DNA of 64,000 nt, taken from NCBI RefSeq assembly GCF_019061145.1, contig NZ_JAHQZS010000002.1, positions 620,001 through 684,000 of the forward strand. Reading direction: 5' to 3'. The notes under the pieces are model-generated. The model saw only the letters and a list, made by a program, of their open reading frames with translations. It made no database searches and had not been told where the DNA came from. The translations under genes were made by a program, and so were the position numbers. This document shows, one piece after another, positions 35,919-44,061 of the stretch (position 1 is the first letter of the stretch; every line of letters starts with the position of its first letter). The stretch is from Anianabacter salinae (lineage in GTDB: Bacteria > Pseudomonadota > Alphaproteobacteria > Rhodobacterales > Rhodobacteraceae).

Positions 35919-36636
35919 CGGCTTCGATACCCAGGTAGATTTCCTGGACCTCGCGGCTGGCCATGACGGCCCTTGGATCGCCTTCGCCGATCTTGCGACC
36001 GTAATCGATCACGACAAGCCGGTCCACGACGGCCAGAAGCGCGTGCACGACGTGTTCGATCCAGATGATGGACACGCCCGAGGCATGAATGTCGCGAATG
36101 GTCTCCACCAAAGACTGGCATTCGGCCTCGGTCAGGCCGCCCGCGATCTCGTCGAGCAACAGAAGGCGCGGCCGGGCACAAAGCGCGCGCGTCAGCTCGA
36201 GCCGCTTGCGATCCAGCAGCGTCAGCCCTCCGGCGCGGCGGTTCGCCTTGTCCATGAGGCCAGTGCGTTCAAGCACGTCGAGGCAAAGCATCTCGGCCTC
36301 GCGCCCCCAAAAACCGGCGGCCTGCGTCGCGGCGACCATCGCGTTCTCGAAGACGGTCAGGTGCGAGAATGGCTGCGGCACCTGAAAGCTGCGCGCAATT
36401 CCAAGGCGCGAGCGTGCGGCGGCGCCAAGCCCCGTCACGTCCCGCCCGTCAAAGACCACGCGGCCCGAATCCGGCGCAAGCGTCCCCGTGATCAGATTGA
36501 ACATCGACGTCTTGCCCGCCCCGTTCGGCCCGATCACGCCAAGCGCTTGCCCCTGCTGCACCTCGTAGGTCAGCGCATCGGCCACCGTGACGGCGCCGAA
36601 GGACTTGCTGAGCGAGGCGAGTTGCAGGATGGCCAA
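35911..36636 (-). CDS. livG: LIV-type ABC transporter ATPase LivG
   Basis: A 241-residue ATPase with Walker [10 protein letters not shown] (about residues 36-44) and the switch [14 protein letters not shown] start at 36636 is inferred: the protein family begins right there ([14 protein letters not shown]) and GGAG lies 8 nt upstream, whereas no ATG or GTG is suitably placed. The signature region reads [19 protein letters not shown] instead of LSxGxQR, which is the normal LivG deviation. Confidence 0.9.
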   Translation of the reverse strand: MAILQLASLSKSFGAVTVADALTYEVQQGQALGVIGPNGAGKTSMFNLITGTLAPDSGRVVFDGRDVTGLGAAARSRLGIARSFQVPQPFSHLTVFENAMVAATQAAGFWGREAEMLCLDVLERTGLMDKANRRAGGLTLLDRKRLELTRALCARPRLLLLDEIAGGLTEAECQSLVETIRDIHASGVSIIWIEHVVHALLAVVDRLVVIDYGRKIGEGDPRAVMASREVQEIYLGIEADA

Positions 36637-36689
36637 GAGGGATCTCCGGGGGGATGAGGTGTCGGCGGGACGCTCCCGCCGACAGGTTT

Positions 36690-37967
36690 TCAGAGCAGCT
36701 TCAGTTCGCCGGTCAGCGGGATGTCCGGCGCCTGCGCATTCGCCACGATCTTGAGATCGAAACCGTCGCCGTCCTTCTGCCACTGGCCTGCGACCAGAGG
36801 CGTCTTCGTGACGTTGTTGATCGGGCCGTTGGCCCAGTTCACGTTGCCGACGATGGTATCGAGGTTCGTGGTCCGAATGGCGGCAAGGTTCGCCTCGTAG
36901 TCCTCAAGATCGCCGGACCGGCGGATGACATCGGCCACCACCTCGAACAGGGCGTGCTTGAACCCGATGGGCTGCGTCCAGGGACGCCCGGACGCGGCGC
37001 TGTAGCCTTCGGCCAACTCCTTTGCGCTTTCGCCGGTCAGCGACGAGGCGAATGGATGGTTGGGCGACCACCAGACCTCGGACGACAGCCCGTCTCCCCG
37101 ATCGCCGAGCGATGCGATGACCGAAGGGAACAGAAGCGCCTTGCCGATGGTGACGACCTTGGGATTGAACCCCTGCTGCGCCGCCTGTGCCCAGAAGGTC
37201 GCGAAATCCGGCGGGATCATGTTCCCGGTGACGATCTCGCAGCCTGCATCCTTGAAGGCCGTGATGTAGTTCGAGAAGTCATCGGACAGCGGCTGGTAGC
37301 GGCCGGGATCCGTCAGGCCGTAGCCCGCGGCGGACAGCGGCTTGGGCAGGCCAAGTTCGGCGTCGCCCCAGGCGTTGCCGTCCGCGTCATTGGGGAACAG
37401 CCCGCCGACCGTCCGCGTGACGCCCGACTGGCCCCACATGTCCAGGAAGGCGCCGATCACGTCCTCAAGGCCCCAGAAGAAGTGGTAGGTATAGTCGAAC
37501 CCCTGCCCCGGAACGCCGTTGCGGCCAAAGAAATAAGGCTGCCACGGGCAGTCGGTCGTGATGCAGGGCACCTCGTTGATCTCGGCCTGATCGGCGACCG
37601 GGTTGACCGTGTCCGGTGTCGAGGCGGCGACGATGATATCCACCTCGTCGCCCAGGATCAGGTCCGCAGCCACCTCGGCAGCGCGGTTGGGGTTGGACTG
37701 GCTGTCCTTCGAGATGATCTCGACGGCCCAGGTCCTGCCGTTGTTCTCGATCCCGGCCGAGAACATGTCCTGAATGCGCTGCAGAACATGGTCGTCCGCC
37801 TCGGCGAAACCGGCGAGCGGTCCGGTGCGGGGGCTTACATGGCCGACCTTGAGTGTCGGCGTCTGCGCGTAGGCGCGCGTTGCGTGCAGGATCGCAGGTG
37901 CGGCCAGCAGCGCGGTTCCGCCCGTCAGGACGGCCCGGCGCGAGGGGTGTGTACGGTGTGATTTCAT
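36690..37967 (-). CDS. LIV-type substrate-binding protein, Tat-exported
   Basis: A 425-residue periplasmic binding protein of the Leu/Ile/Val type. The leader has a twin-arginine motif SRRAVL at residues 9-14 followed by a hydrophobic stretch and AYAQ cleavage site, so it is probably exported folded. The mature part starts LKVGHVSPRTGPLAGFAEAD. It is longer than amino-acid LivK proteins (about 370), like those for aromatic acids and amides. It precedes livG by 53 nt. Confidence 0.9.
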   Translation of the reverse strand: MKSHRTHPSRRAVLTGGTALLAAPAILHATRAYAQTPTLKVGHVSPRTGPLAGFAEADDHVLQRIQDMFSAGIENNGRTWAVEIISKDSQSNPNRAAEVAADLILGDEVDIIVAASTPDTVNPVADQAEINEVPCITTDCPWQPYFFGRNGVPGQGFDYTYHFFWGLEDVIGAFLDMWGQSGVTRTVGGLFPNDADGNAWGDAELGLPKPLSAAGYGLTDPGRYQPLSDDFSNYITAFKDAGCEIVTGNMIPPDFATFWAQAAQQGFNPKVVTIGKALLFPSVIASLGDRGDGLSSEVWWSPNHPFASSLTGESAKELAEGYSAASGRPWTQPIGFKHALFEVVADVIRRSGDLEDYEANLAAIRTTNLDTIVGNVNWANGPINNVTKTPLVAGQWQKDGDGFDLKIVANAQAPDIPLTGELKLL

Positions 37968-38006
37968 CTTGTCCTCCCTTTCACCGGCCTCCCCGCCGGC
38001 ATTGTT

Positions 38007-38930
38007 TCAGTCGGTCAGAATCTCCTCGAGGCGCCTCAGATGCGTGACGACACCCGCGCGGACCTTGTCGGCCTCTTCCGGTGTCCAGCTGCGGAACCCC
38101 TGCCCGGTCTTCATCCCGAGCTTTCCGTCGGCCACCAGGGCTTCGAGATACGGCGACGGCCCCGGGCGGCTTTCGAGATCCGCCAGAACCGTATTGTGGA
38201 TGTCGAGTGTCAGGTCCGTGCCCACGAGGTCCGCGTTCTCCAGCGGCCCCAGCACCGACAGCCTGCGGCCAAAGCAGGACTTGATGACGGTATCCACCGA
38301 CTCCGCGTCACAGATGCCGCGCTCCACCAGGCTGATCGCCTCGCGCCAGAGCGCATGTTGCAGCCGGTTGCCGATGAAGCCGGGCACGTCCTTCTCGACC
38401 CGCACCGGCGTCTTTCCGGCACCGGCCAGCAGATCGGTCATCGTGGTCATGGTATGCTCGGCGGTCCATTCGGTGCGGATGACCTCGACCAGCGGGATCA
38501 TGTGCGGCGGGTTCCACCAATGGGTGCCAAGCGCACGGCCGCGGCGCGCCAGCCCGGCCATGATCTCGGTGATCGGCATGACCGACGTGTTCGACGCAAG
38601 GATGCAGGTTTCGGGCGCATGCGCCTCGACCTCGGCAAAGATCGCCTGCTTCAGAGCCATCTTCTCGGGGGCGGCCTCGAACACGACGTCGGCATCGTGC
38701 ACCGCGCCCTGCACCGTGTCGGCCAGGGCGACACGGGACAGCACGGCATCGATCTCTGCCTCCAGCCCCATCAACGTCAGGCTGTCGCGGATCCGCAGGT
38801 GCAGGCCCGCGCGCGCGTCGGCCACGGGGTCGGTGACGGTGACGCGGTGCCCGGCTCGTGCCATGACCAGCGCGATACCGTGGCCCATCAGCCCGGCGCC
38901 CAGAACGGCGATGTGATGCGGTCCGGTCAT
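38007..38930 (-). CDS. 3-hydroxyacyl-CoA dehydrogenase-type oxidoreductase
   Basis: A 307-residue NAD-dependent dehydrogenase. The N-terminal Rossmann GAGLMGHGIAL is at about residues 11-21, followed by APEKMALKQ and ASNTSVMPITEI. The catalytic His lies in GTHWWNPPHMIPLVEV (about residues 135-150), and a C-terminal helical domain follows. The WWNPP variant is seen in lambda-crystallin and carnitine-dehydrogenase-like members that act on free hydroxy acids rather than CoA esters. It would deliver a beta-keto acid to the BKACE gene of the same operon. Confidence 0.88.
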   Translation of the reverse strand: MTGPHHIAVLGAGLMGHGIALVMARAGHRVTVTDPVADARAGLHLRIRDSLTLMGLEAEIDAVLSRVALADTVQGAVHDADVVFEAAPEKMALKQAIFAEVEAHAPETCILASNTSVMPITEIMAGLARRGRALGTHWWNPPHMIPLVEVIRTEWTAEHTMTTMTDLLAGAGKTPVRVEKDVPGFIGNRLQHALWREAISLVERGICDAESVDTVIKSCFGRRLSVLGPLENADLVGTDLTLDIHNTVLADLESRPGPSPYLEALVADGKLGMKTGQGFRSWTPEEADKVRAGVVTHLRRLEEILTD

Positions 38931-38933
38931 CCC

Positions 38934-39731
38934 TCAGCCCGCCGTATAGCCGCCGTCGGCATACAGGATATGCCCGGTGTAGAAATCGCTGGCGCGCGAA
39001 GCGAGGAACAGCAGCGGCCCGGCAAGGTCTTCGGGCTCGCCCAGGCGGCCCTTCGGCACACGGGCAAGGAACCCCTCACGAACGGTTTTCGCCTTTTCGG
39101 TGTCCTCGAACATCCAGGCCGTCAGCGGCGAGCGGAAGACCGTCGGCGCGATGGCATTGACCGTGATCCCTGTCGGCCCAAGCTCGCAGCCAAGCGCCTT
39201 CGTCATGCCGTCGACCGCAGCCTTGGACGCGCAATAGGCGGTGTAGCCGGCCGGATGCCCAAGAAGCCCCCGCGCCGACGACACCAGCACGATCTTGCCG
39301 CCGCTGCCTTGCGCCTTCATCTGCACGGTGGCAGCGCGGGCCAGCATCCAGCTTTGCGTGACATTGGCGTCCATGACGGATGTGAAGGTCTCGACCGGCA
39401 TCTCTTCGATCCTGGCGACCTTGTTCATGCCCGACGCGACAACGAGGATGTCCAGCGCCCCGAACCGCTCGACCGCTTGCGCCACCATGTCTGCGCAGGC
39501 TGCTTCAGTGTCCGGGCGGGCGTTGACGGCTTCGACCTCGGCCCCGATGGACCGGGCCTCGGCCGCGATCTCCGCCAGCGCGTCGGCATTGCCCGCGACC
39601 AGCACCAGCTTGCAGCCCGCCCCCGCAAGAACCCGCGCCGCGACCATTCCAAAGGCGCCGGACGCGCCGGAGATCAGCGCAACCTTGCCCGTCACCTCGA
39701 ACATCGAAAGGGGGTTGGTGAGATCGGGCAT
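38934..39731 (-). CDS. SDR family oxidoreductase
   Basis: A 265-residue classical short-chain dehydrogenase. NAD(P) motif SGASGAFGMVAARVL at about residues 21-35, active-site Ser in VLVSSARG, and YxxxK in YTAYCASKAAVDG (about residues 158-170). There is a 3-nt gap to the following dehydrogenase gene and to the preceding cupin gene, so all three are one translation unit. Substrate unknown. Confidence 0.9.
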   Translation of the reverse strand: MPDLTNPLSMFEVTGKVALISGASGAFGMVAARVLAGAGCKLVLVAGNADALAEIAAEARSIGAEVEAVNARPDTEAACADMVAQAVERFGALDILVVASGMNKVARIEEMPVETFTSVMDANVTQSWMLARAATVQMKAQGSGGKIVLVSSARGLLGHPAGYTAYCASKAAVDGMTKALGCELGPTGITVNAIAPTVFRSPLTAWMFEDTEKAKTVREGFLARVPKGRLGEPEDLAGPLLFLASRASDFYTGHILYADGGYTAG

Positions 39732-39734
39732 GGC

Positions 39735-40079
39735 TCAGTCCTTCGGCGGATAGGGAATGACCACGAGCATCTTGCAGACGTGGTTCGACTTGTTCTCGAT
39801 GCGGCGCACCTGCCCCGGGGGCACCGTGCAGCTGTCCATCGCGCGCAGCACCTCGGTCCTGCCATCCCATTCAAGCGTCATCTCGCCGTCCAGCACGACA
39901 TAGACCTTCTCGAAAGGCGTTGAATCCGGCCCCGCTCCGCCGCCCGGCAGGAACTGCGAGAACCCGACCCATTGATTGACCGGCCCGCCGTCCTCGAAGC
40001 CCTGAAGCCTGAGGCCCGAGACGCCCCAGTGGTTCGGGGCCTCGTAAGCGGTTGCATCGCTGAAACGCTTGATCAGCAT
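39735..40079 (-). CDS. Cupin domain protein
   Basis: A 114-residue single-cupin protein. The first cupin motif is degenerate (PDSTPFEKVYVVLDGEMTLEWDG, lacking the HxH pair), and the second (VPPGQVRRIENKSNHVCKMLVVIPYP) keeps one His, so metal binding is doubtful. It may be an isomerase or a sensor. It lies 53 nt downstream of the cyclase and 3 nt upstream of the SDR. Confidence 0.83.
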   Translation of the reverse strand: MLIKRFSDATAYEAPNHWGVSGLRLQGFEDGGPVNQWVGFSQFLPGGGAGPDSTPFEKVYVVLDGEMTLEWDGRTEVLRAMDSCTVPPGQVRRIENKSNHVCKMLVVIPYPPKD

Positions 40080-40132
40080 GGTAGCGCCCTCCCCTGTGCG
40101 CGGCCGGGCGGGGACAAGCCCCGCCCGTGCCT

Positions 40133-40969
40133 TCAGAACGCCTCGCCTGCCTCGATGCGGTAGGACTGGCCCTTGTCGATCATCGCCACGAGACGGATGA
40201 TGCAGCCGTCGCCGCGATCCCAGTTCCAGGGAAAGAAGGCGAAGGTGCAGCGCTTGCCGGTCACGGCATCCAGGTCGCCGCCGACGTTCTCGATCCCGAG
40301 GATGCCGTTCGAGAACAGCTTGTTGTGGACCGGCTCCCATTCCGGGAACGCTTCGTCCCAGGCGATCCCGCCGGACCATTCCTTGTATTCCTCGGCCAGG
40401 TGAGGATGCAGCGGCCCGTTGCGGTGCGGGCCGATCGCCGTCGCCAACGGGTGATCGTTGGCCTGCGTGTCATGGCCCACGACCTTGATGCCCTTCTCGA
40501 CCATCCAGTCCGCGGCCGACGGCACCAGACCGGGGCAATAGGCGAAATAGTCGCCGTCCTCGTATTCCTTGTGCCAGCCGGTGTTGATGATGAGCACGTC
40601 GTTCTTGCGGATCGCGTGTCCACAGGCCTTTTCAAGGTCGTCCGCGGTGATCTGCTCCCATTTCTTCTTGGGGATCGACACCACAAGGCCCGAACCGAAG
40701 AAATGCGGCAGCGGCACCTCGTCGATGAAGGGTGTTCCCTGCACCACATGCGCGGGCGCATCGATGTGGGTCGTCACGTGCATCGTCGTCGTGATGGTCT
40801 GCGACAGCACGCCGGACTTGGCCATGTAGTGCATCCGCTCGATCTGCACGTCGCGGAAATAGGGCCAGTTGGGGCACTGGAAGCCGAAGCGATGGCTGAG
40901 GTTGTAGAACTCCAGACCCATGTCGTTGTTGGTGTCTTCCTGGAATTCAATCCCGCGGATCGTGATCAT
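40133..40969 (-). CDS. Cyclase-family hydrolase (kynurenine formamidase-like)
   Basis: A 278-residue metal-dependent hydrolase and first gene of the long operon. The HxxTHxDxPxH signature is intact: His64, His68, Asp70 and His74 in HVTTHIDAPAH. A second block is GHDTQANDHPLA. It is longer than KynB (about 210 aa), closer to isatin hydrolase and cyclase-type lactonases or amidases. ATG at 40969 follows GAGGAGG with 8-nt spacing. It presumably opens a ring or amide in the imported compound. Confidence 0.88.
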   Translation of the reverse strand: MITIRGIEFQEDTNNDMGLEFYNLSHRFGFQCPNWPYFRDVQIERMHYMAKSGVLSQTITTTMHVTTHIDAPAHVVQGTPFIDEVPLPHFFGSGLVVSIPKKKWEQITADDLEKACGHAIRKNDVLIINTGWHKEYEDGDYFAYCPGLVPSAADWMVEKGIKVVGHDTQANDHPLATAIGPHRNGPLHPHLAEEYKEWSGGIAWDEAFPEWEPVHNKLFSNGILGIENVGGDLDAVTGKRCTFAFFPWNWDRGDGCIIRLVAMIDKGQSYRIEAGEAF

Positions 40970-40988
40970 CAAGTAAGCCTCCTCGGTT

Positions 40989-41009
40989 CGCGCGAGGTCA
41001 CATCGCGCG
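40989..41009. promoter_or_regulatory. Perfect inverted repeat in the operon leader
   Basis: CGCGCGA-GGTCACA-TCGCGCG: 7-bp arms around a 7-nt loop, only 20 nt upstream of the cyclase start. On the transcript it would form a hairpin just before the ribosome site; on DNA it could be an operator. No T-run follows, so it is not a standard terminator. Confidence 0.5.
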
Positions 41010-41061
41010 TCTTGGTCGGTTGGTTTTGCGGATGAACGTTTCCTCCCGTTCGTCTTGAATG

Positions 41062-41090
41062 ACGGTACATCATGACCGCATGGTGGTCAA
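41062..41090 (-). promoter_or_regulatory. Promoter of the catabolic operon overlapped by a palindromic operator
   Basis: On the minus strand TTGACC (41085-41090) and TACCGT (41062-41067) are 17 nt apart. The -35 element is part of a perfect inverted repeat TGACC-N7-GGTCA at 41073-41089, so a protein bound there would block or recruit polymerase. A further inverted pair, CATTG...CAATG (41133-41151), lies towards iclR. The divergent iclR makes its product the obvious candidate binder. Confidence 0.55.
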
Positions 41091-41194
41091 TTTTTTCTTG
41101 AAACTATCATATTTGCACCGTATTGCGATACACATTGCCAATCTGACAATGGAATGGCTAGTGCCGGACCAAGACGACGGAGAGCAGTGAACCA

Positions 41195-41956
41195 ATGGCG
41201 GAACAGGAAAAAGACGGCGCTTCGGGCGGCATTCAGGTGATCGAGCGGGCCGCCCGGATCTTGCGGGTCCTGAAGGAGAACCGCGCCGGAATGAGCCTCG
41301 GGCAGATTGCCGAGGCGGTTGCCCTGCCCCGCTCCACGGTGCAGCGAATCATCGGGGCGCTGATGGCCGAAGGGTTCGTGATGGCCGGGGCACGGGCCGG
41401 ACGTATCCGGCTTGGACCCGCGATCGCGGATCTCGCCGGGCAATCTCGCAGCGATGTGGTCGAGGTGTGCCGGCTGCTGCTGACGGAACTCGCCCAGGCT
41501 ACCGGGGAAACGGCCGACTTGTCGGTGATGCAGGGCGCGGCGATGATCTTCGTCGACCAGATCCCCGGAATGCACCGCTTGCGCACCGTATCGTCGGTTG
41601 GCGACGCGTTTCCCCTGACCACGACAGCCAACGGCCTCGCCTGCCTTGCCTGTCTCGCACCCGAAGAAGCGCGGAAGCTTGCGGTCGAGGAATGGCGGCG
41701 GCAAGGCGTGGACGCCGACATGGAGCGTTTCGAGGCGCGTCTTGCCCGTATCAGGTCGACAGGTCTCGCCTATGATCTGGACGAACATTCCAAGGGGATT
41801 TCCGCGGTCGGCGTCGCCTTCCGGGACTGGTCGGGCGAACTCTATGCGATCTCGGTTCCCGTTCCGTCATCGCGCTTTGCATCGGTAAAGGAAACGGTCG
41901 AGACGGCCCTGCTCGATGCCAAGGCCCACGCCGAGCGGTTGATCGCGTTCGAGTAG
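41195..41956 (+). CDS. IclR family transcriptional regulator
   Basis: A 253-residue regulator. The N-terminal winged helix MSLGQIAEAVALPRSTVQRIIGALMAEGFV (about residues 34-63) is followed by the effector domain with LSVMQGAAMIFVDQIPG and TANGLACLACLAPEE, and the C-terminal DLDEHSKGISAVGVAFRDW motif of IclR ligand domains. It is divergent from the 17-gene operon and separated by 225 nt holding its probable operators, so it is the likely local, substrate-sensing regulator. Confidence 0.92.
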   Translation: MAEQEKDGASGGIQVIERAARILRVLKENRAGMSLGQIAEAVALPRSTVQRIIGALMAEGFVMAGARAGRIRLGPAIADLAGQSRSDVVEVCRLLLTELAQATGETADLSVMQGAAMIFVDQIPGMHRLRTVSSVGDAFPLTTTANGLACLACLAPEEARKLAVEEWRRQGVDADMERFEARLARIRSTGLAYDLDEHSKGISAVGVAFRDWSGELYAISVPVPSSRFASVKETVETALLDAKAHAERLIAFE

Positions 41957-42126
41957 CAGCGCGGCTATCCGGGGCGCCCTTGTCGCTCTGGCCTCAAAGC
42001 GTGCCAATATCGAAGAGCGGCACTACCTCACGGCGATCAGCCACGCGATCGCTGGACCCCACGCGCAGGCATGAAGCAAGGATGTCGAACGAGGCTGGCC
42101 CTCGATGGCGTGCGCCCGGGCGAGGC

Positions 42127-42933
42127 TCAGGCGTCCCGCTTCATGATCCATTCGACCTCTGGCGCAGCGACGAAACGCCATTTGCGCAAGGGTCCGGCCA
42201 TCACGTTGAGATAATACATCTCGAACCCGTAGGGCGCGCCGCAGGGATGATGGCCGCGCGGCACAAGGACCACGTCGCCATCCTTGACCGTCATCGTCTC
42301 GTCCAGCTGTCCGTCGTCGGTATAGACGCGCTGGAAGCCGAAGCCGTTCGCGGGGTTCAGGCGGTGATAATAGGTTTCTTCAAGATAGGTGATCCGAGGG
42401 TAATCATCCTCATCGTGCCGATGGCTTGGATAGGACGACCAGTGCCCGGCGGGAGTGAACACCTCTGTCACCAGAAGCGAGTCGCACCAGTCCTCAGCTT
42501 CCATCGCTATGTTGTTGATATAACGGGTGTTCGTGCCTTTGCCGCGTTCCGTCAGACTAATCCCCTCGGGTCCGATCCGGCGGGCTTGGTGGCCGCCCCT
42601 TCCGGGGGCCGAACAGACTGCAATGGTGCAATCGGTGGCTGCCTCTGCCTGCCAGTCGGTGCCGGTCGGCAGATAAAGGCAATGCGGCGCGGTTTTCTCG
42701 AAGACGCTCATCCGCTCGCCCAGAACGCCCCAGTCCTGGCCTGCCCCGGTGAGGTGCGCCTTGCCCTCGACCATGACGAGGATCACCTCGCGATCACCCG
42801 TCGCTTCCGCTGCTGTCTCGCCCGCGCGAAGGCGAAACAGGGAAAAGCCCACATGGCGCCAACCTGCGGTCTGAGGCGTGATCGCGTGCACCTTGCCGTG
42901 CGCGCCGAACGGCTTGCAAAGCAGGTCAGTCAT
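42127..42933 (-). CDS. iolB: 5-deoxy-glucuronate isomerase
   Basis: Converts 5-deoxy-glucuronate to 2-deoxy-5-keto-gluconate in myo-inositol catabolism. A 268-residue double-cupin protein with metal His/Glu residues in the second cupin, WSSYPSHRHDEDDYPRITYLEETYYHRL (about residues 148-175), and the GHHPCGAPYGFEMYYLNVMAGP C-terminal block. It is the last gene of the iol operon and overlaps the small membrane protein gene by 8 nt. It appears intact, unlike several operon partners. Confidence 0.94.
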   Translation of the reverse strand: MTDLLCKPFGAHGKVHAITPQTAGWRHVGFSLFRLRAGETAAEATGDREVILVMVEGKAHLTGAGQDWGVLGERMSVFEKTAPHCLYLPTGTDWQAEAATDCTIAVCSAPGRGGHQARRIGPEGISLTERGKGTNTRYINNIAMEAEDWCDSLLVTEVFTPAGHWSSYPSHRHDEDDYPRITYLEETYYHRLNPANGFGFQRVYTDDGQLDETMTVKDGDVVLVPRGHHPCGAPYGFEMYYLNVMAGPLRKWRFVAAPEVEWIMKRDA

Positions 42934-43129
42934 CGTCGTTGTCCTTCTCGGTGACAGGAACCCATGTCAGCAAGAGGATATAGCCTGACCATGCCCCGGC
43001 AGCGCCGAACAGCATGGCCCAGCCGGGATTGCCGCTTGCCAGTTCGACCGCCGCCCAGCCGAGGGCGACCGCGACGGTCAACACCCGGCGCCAGAGCGGA
43101 TTGAAGAAGCGGACGCGCAGATCGAACAT
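42926..43129 (-). CDS. Small membrane protein in the iol operon
   Basis: A 67-residue protein, MFDLRVRFFNPLWRRV then two hydrophobic segments (about residues 16-34 and 36-54) and an acidic tail ending EKDNDDD. The ATG at 43129 shares one base with the iolE stop (TGATG), which decides the start over the 84-codon alternative. It is wedged between iolE and iolB. Function unknown. The tight coupling suggests a real, operon-specific gene. Confidence 0.75.
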   Translation of the reverse strand: MFDLRVRFFNPLWRRVLTVAVALGWAAVELASGNPGWAMLFGAAGAWSGYILLLTWVPVTEKDNDDD

Positions 43130-44049
43130 CAGGCGCCTGCCCCGGGGCGCGCAGCCACGACCAGCCCCGCCGCCTTGCACAGCGCGGCGATATGATCGTA
43201 GCCGATCCTTGAGTATTCGAACGGCGGCGCCTTGGCCGGGTCCTGTTCGGCCTCGACGACGATCCAGCCGTCATAGCCCATCCCGGCCAGCCGGTCCGTG
43301 ACGGCGGCGAAGTCGATGCTTCCGCCTTGATCGCCGGGAACCGTGAACGCCCCCGCGATGACCGCATCGAGGAACGACCAGCCGTGGGTCCGCGCCTGCG
43401 CCGCCACGTCAGCGCGCACGTCCTTGTAATGGACGTGCCGGATACGGTCGCCCCATTTGTCCAGCGTGCCAAGGACATCGGCCCCGCCAAAGGCAATATG
43501 TCCGGTGTCATACAAAAGCGTCACCTCGGGCGAAGACCCATCCATCAGAGCATCCACATCGTCTTGATCCTCGATCATGCTGCCCATGTGGTGGTGATAA
43601 GCAAGGGTCATCCCCTCGTCCGCCATCCATTTTGCCAGCTCCGACAGCCTGGACGCGTAGGCCGTGATCTTGTCCCGATGCAGTTTCGGGCGGTCGTTCA
43701 CCGACGTGCCCTGCTGGCCCTGCACGGTGTTCGAGCACTCGGCATAGACCAGGCAGGGGGCGCGCAGATCCACGAACTGCTCGACCTGCGCACGCACCGC
43801 CTCGATCTCCTCGGCGACCGAGTTCACCATCAGGTTGCCCGAACACCACCCGCCACACAGCGCGATGTCGTAGCGATCGAGATAGGCGCGCAGGCCTGCG
43901 GTGTCCTGCGGCATCCGGCGGCCACGCTCGACGCCGGTAAAGCCGATCTCGCGCGCCTCCTGCAACGCCTGCTCCATCGTGTAGGCGGCGGTCAGGTCGG
44001 GCAGGTCGTCGTTCTGCCACGCGATGGGAGAAATCCCGATATGGATCAT
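43129..44049 (-). CDS. iolE: Myo-inosose-2 dehydratase
   Basis: Dehydrates scyllo-inosose to the trihydroxycyclohexanedione substrate of IolD. A 306-residue TIM-barrel protein starting MIHIGISPIAWQNDDLPDL. Metal-site segments visible are LAYHHHMGSMIEDQDDVDALMD, LLYDTGHIAFGG, HVHYKDVR and GWIVVEAEQDPA. Length is normal. It starts 12 nt after the iolD stop. Confidence 0.95.
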   Translation of the reverse strand: MIHIGISPIAWQNDDLPDLTAAYTMEQALQEAREIGFTGVERGRRMPQDTAGLRAYLDRYDIALCGGWCSGNLMVNSVAEEIEAVRAQVEQFVDLRAPCLVYAECSNTVQGQQGTSVNDRPKLHRDKITAYASRLSELAKWMADEGMTLAYHHHMGSMIEDQDDVDALMDGSSPEVTLLYDTGHIAFGGADVLGTLDKWGDRIRHVHYKDVRADVAAQARTHGWSFLDAVIAGAFTVPGDQGGSIDFAAVTDRLAGMGYDGWIVVEAEQDPAKAPPFEYSRIGYDHIAALCKAAGLVVAARPGAGA

Positions 44050-44061
44050 GAAACTGCTTTC

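Noticed and set aside
38040-39923. 627-codon plus-strand frame
   Set aside because: Antisense to the SDR and dehydrogenase genes, with no recognisable protein family.
41957-42126. Small gene in the 170-nt gap after iclR
   Set aside because: No frame with a ribosome site or homology; nothing recognisable in it.
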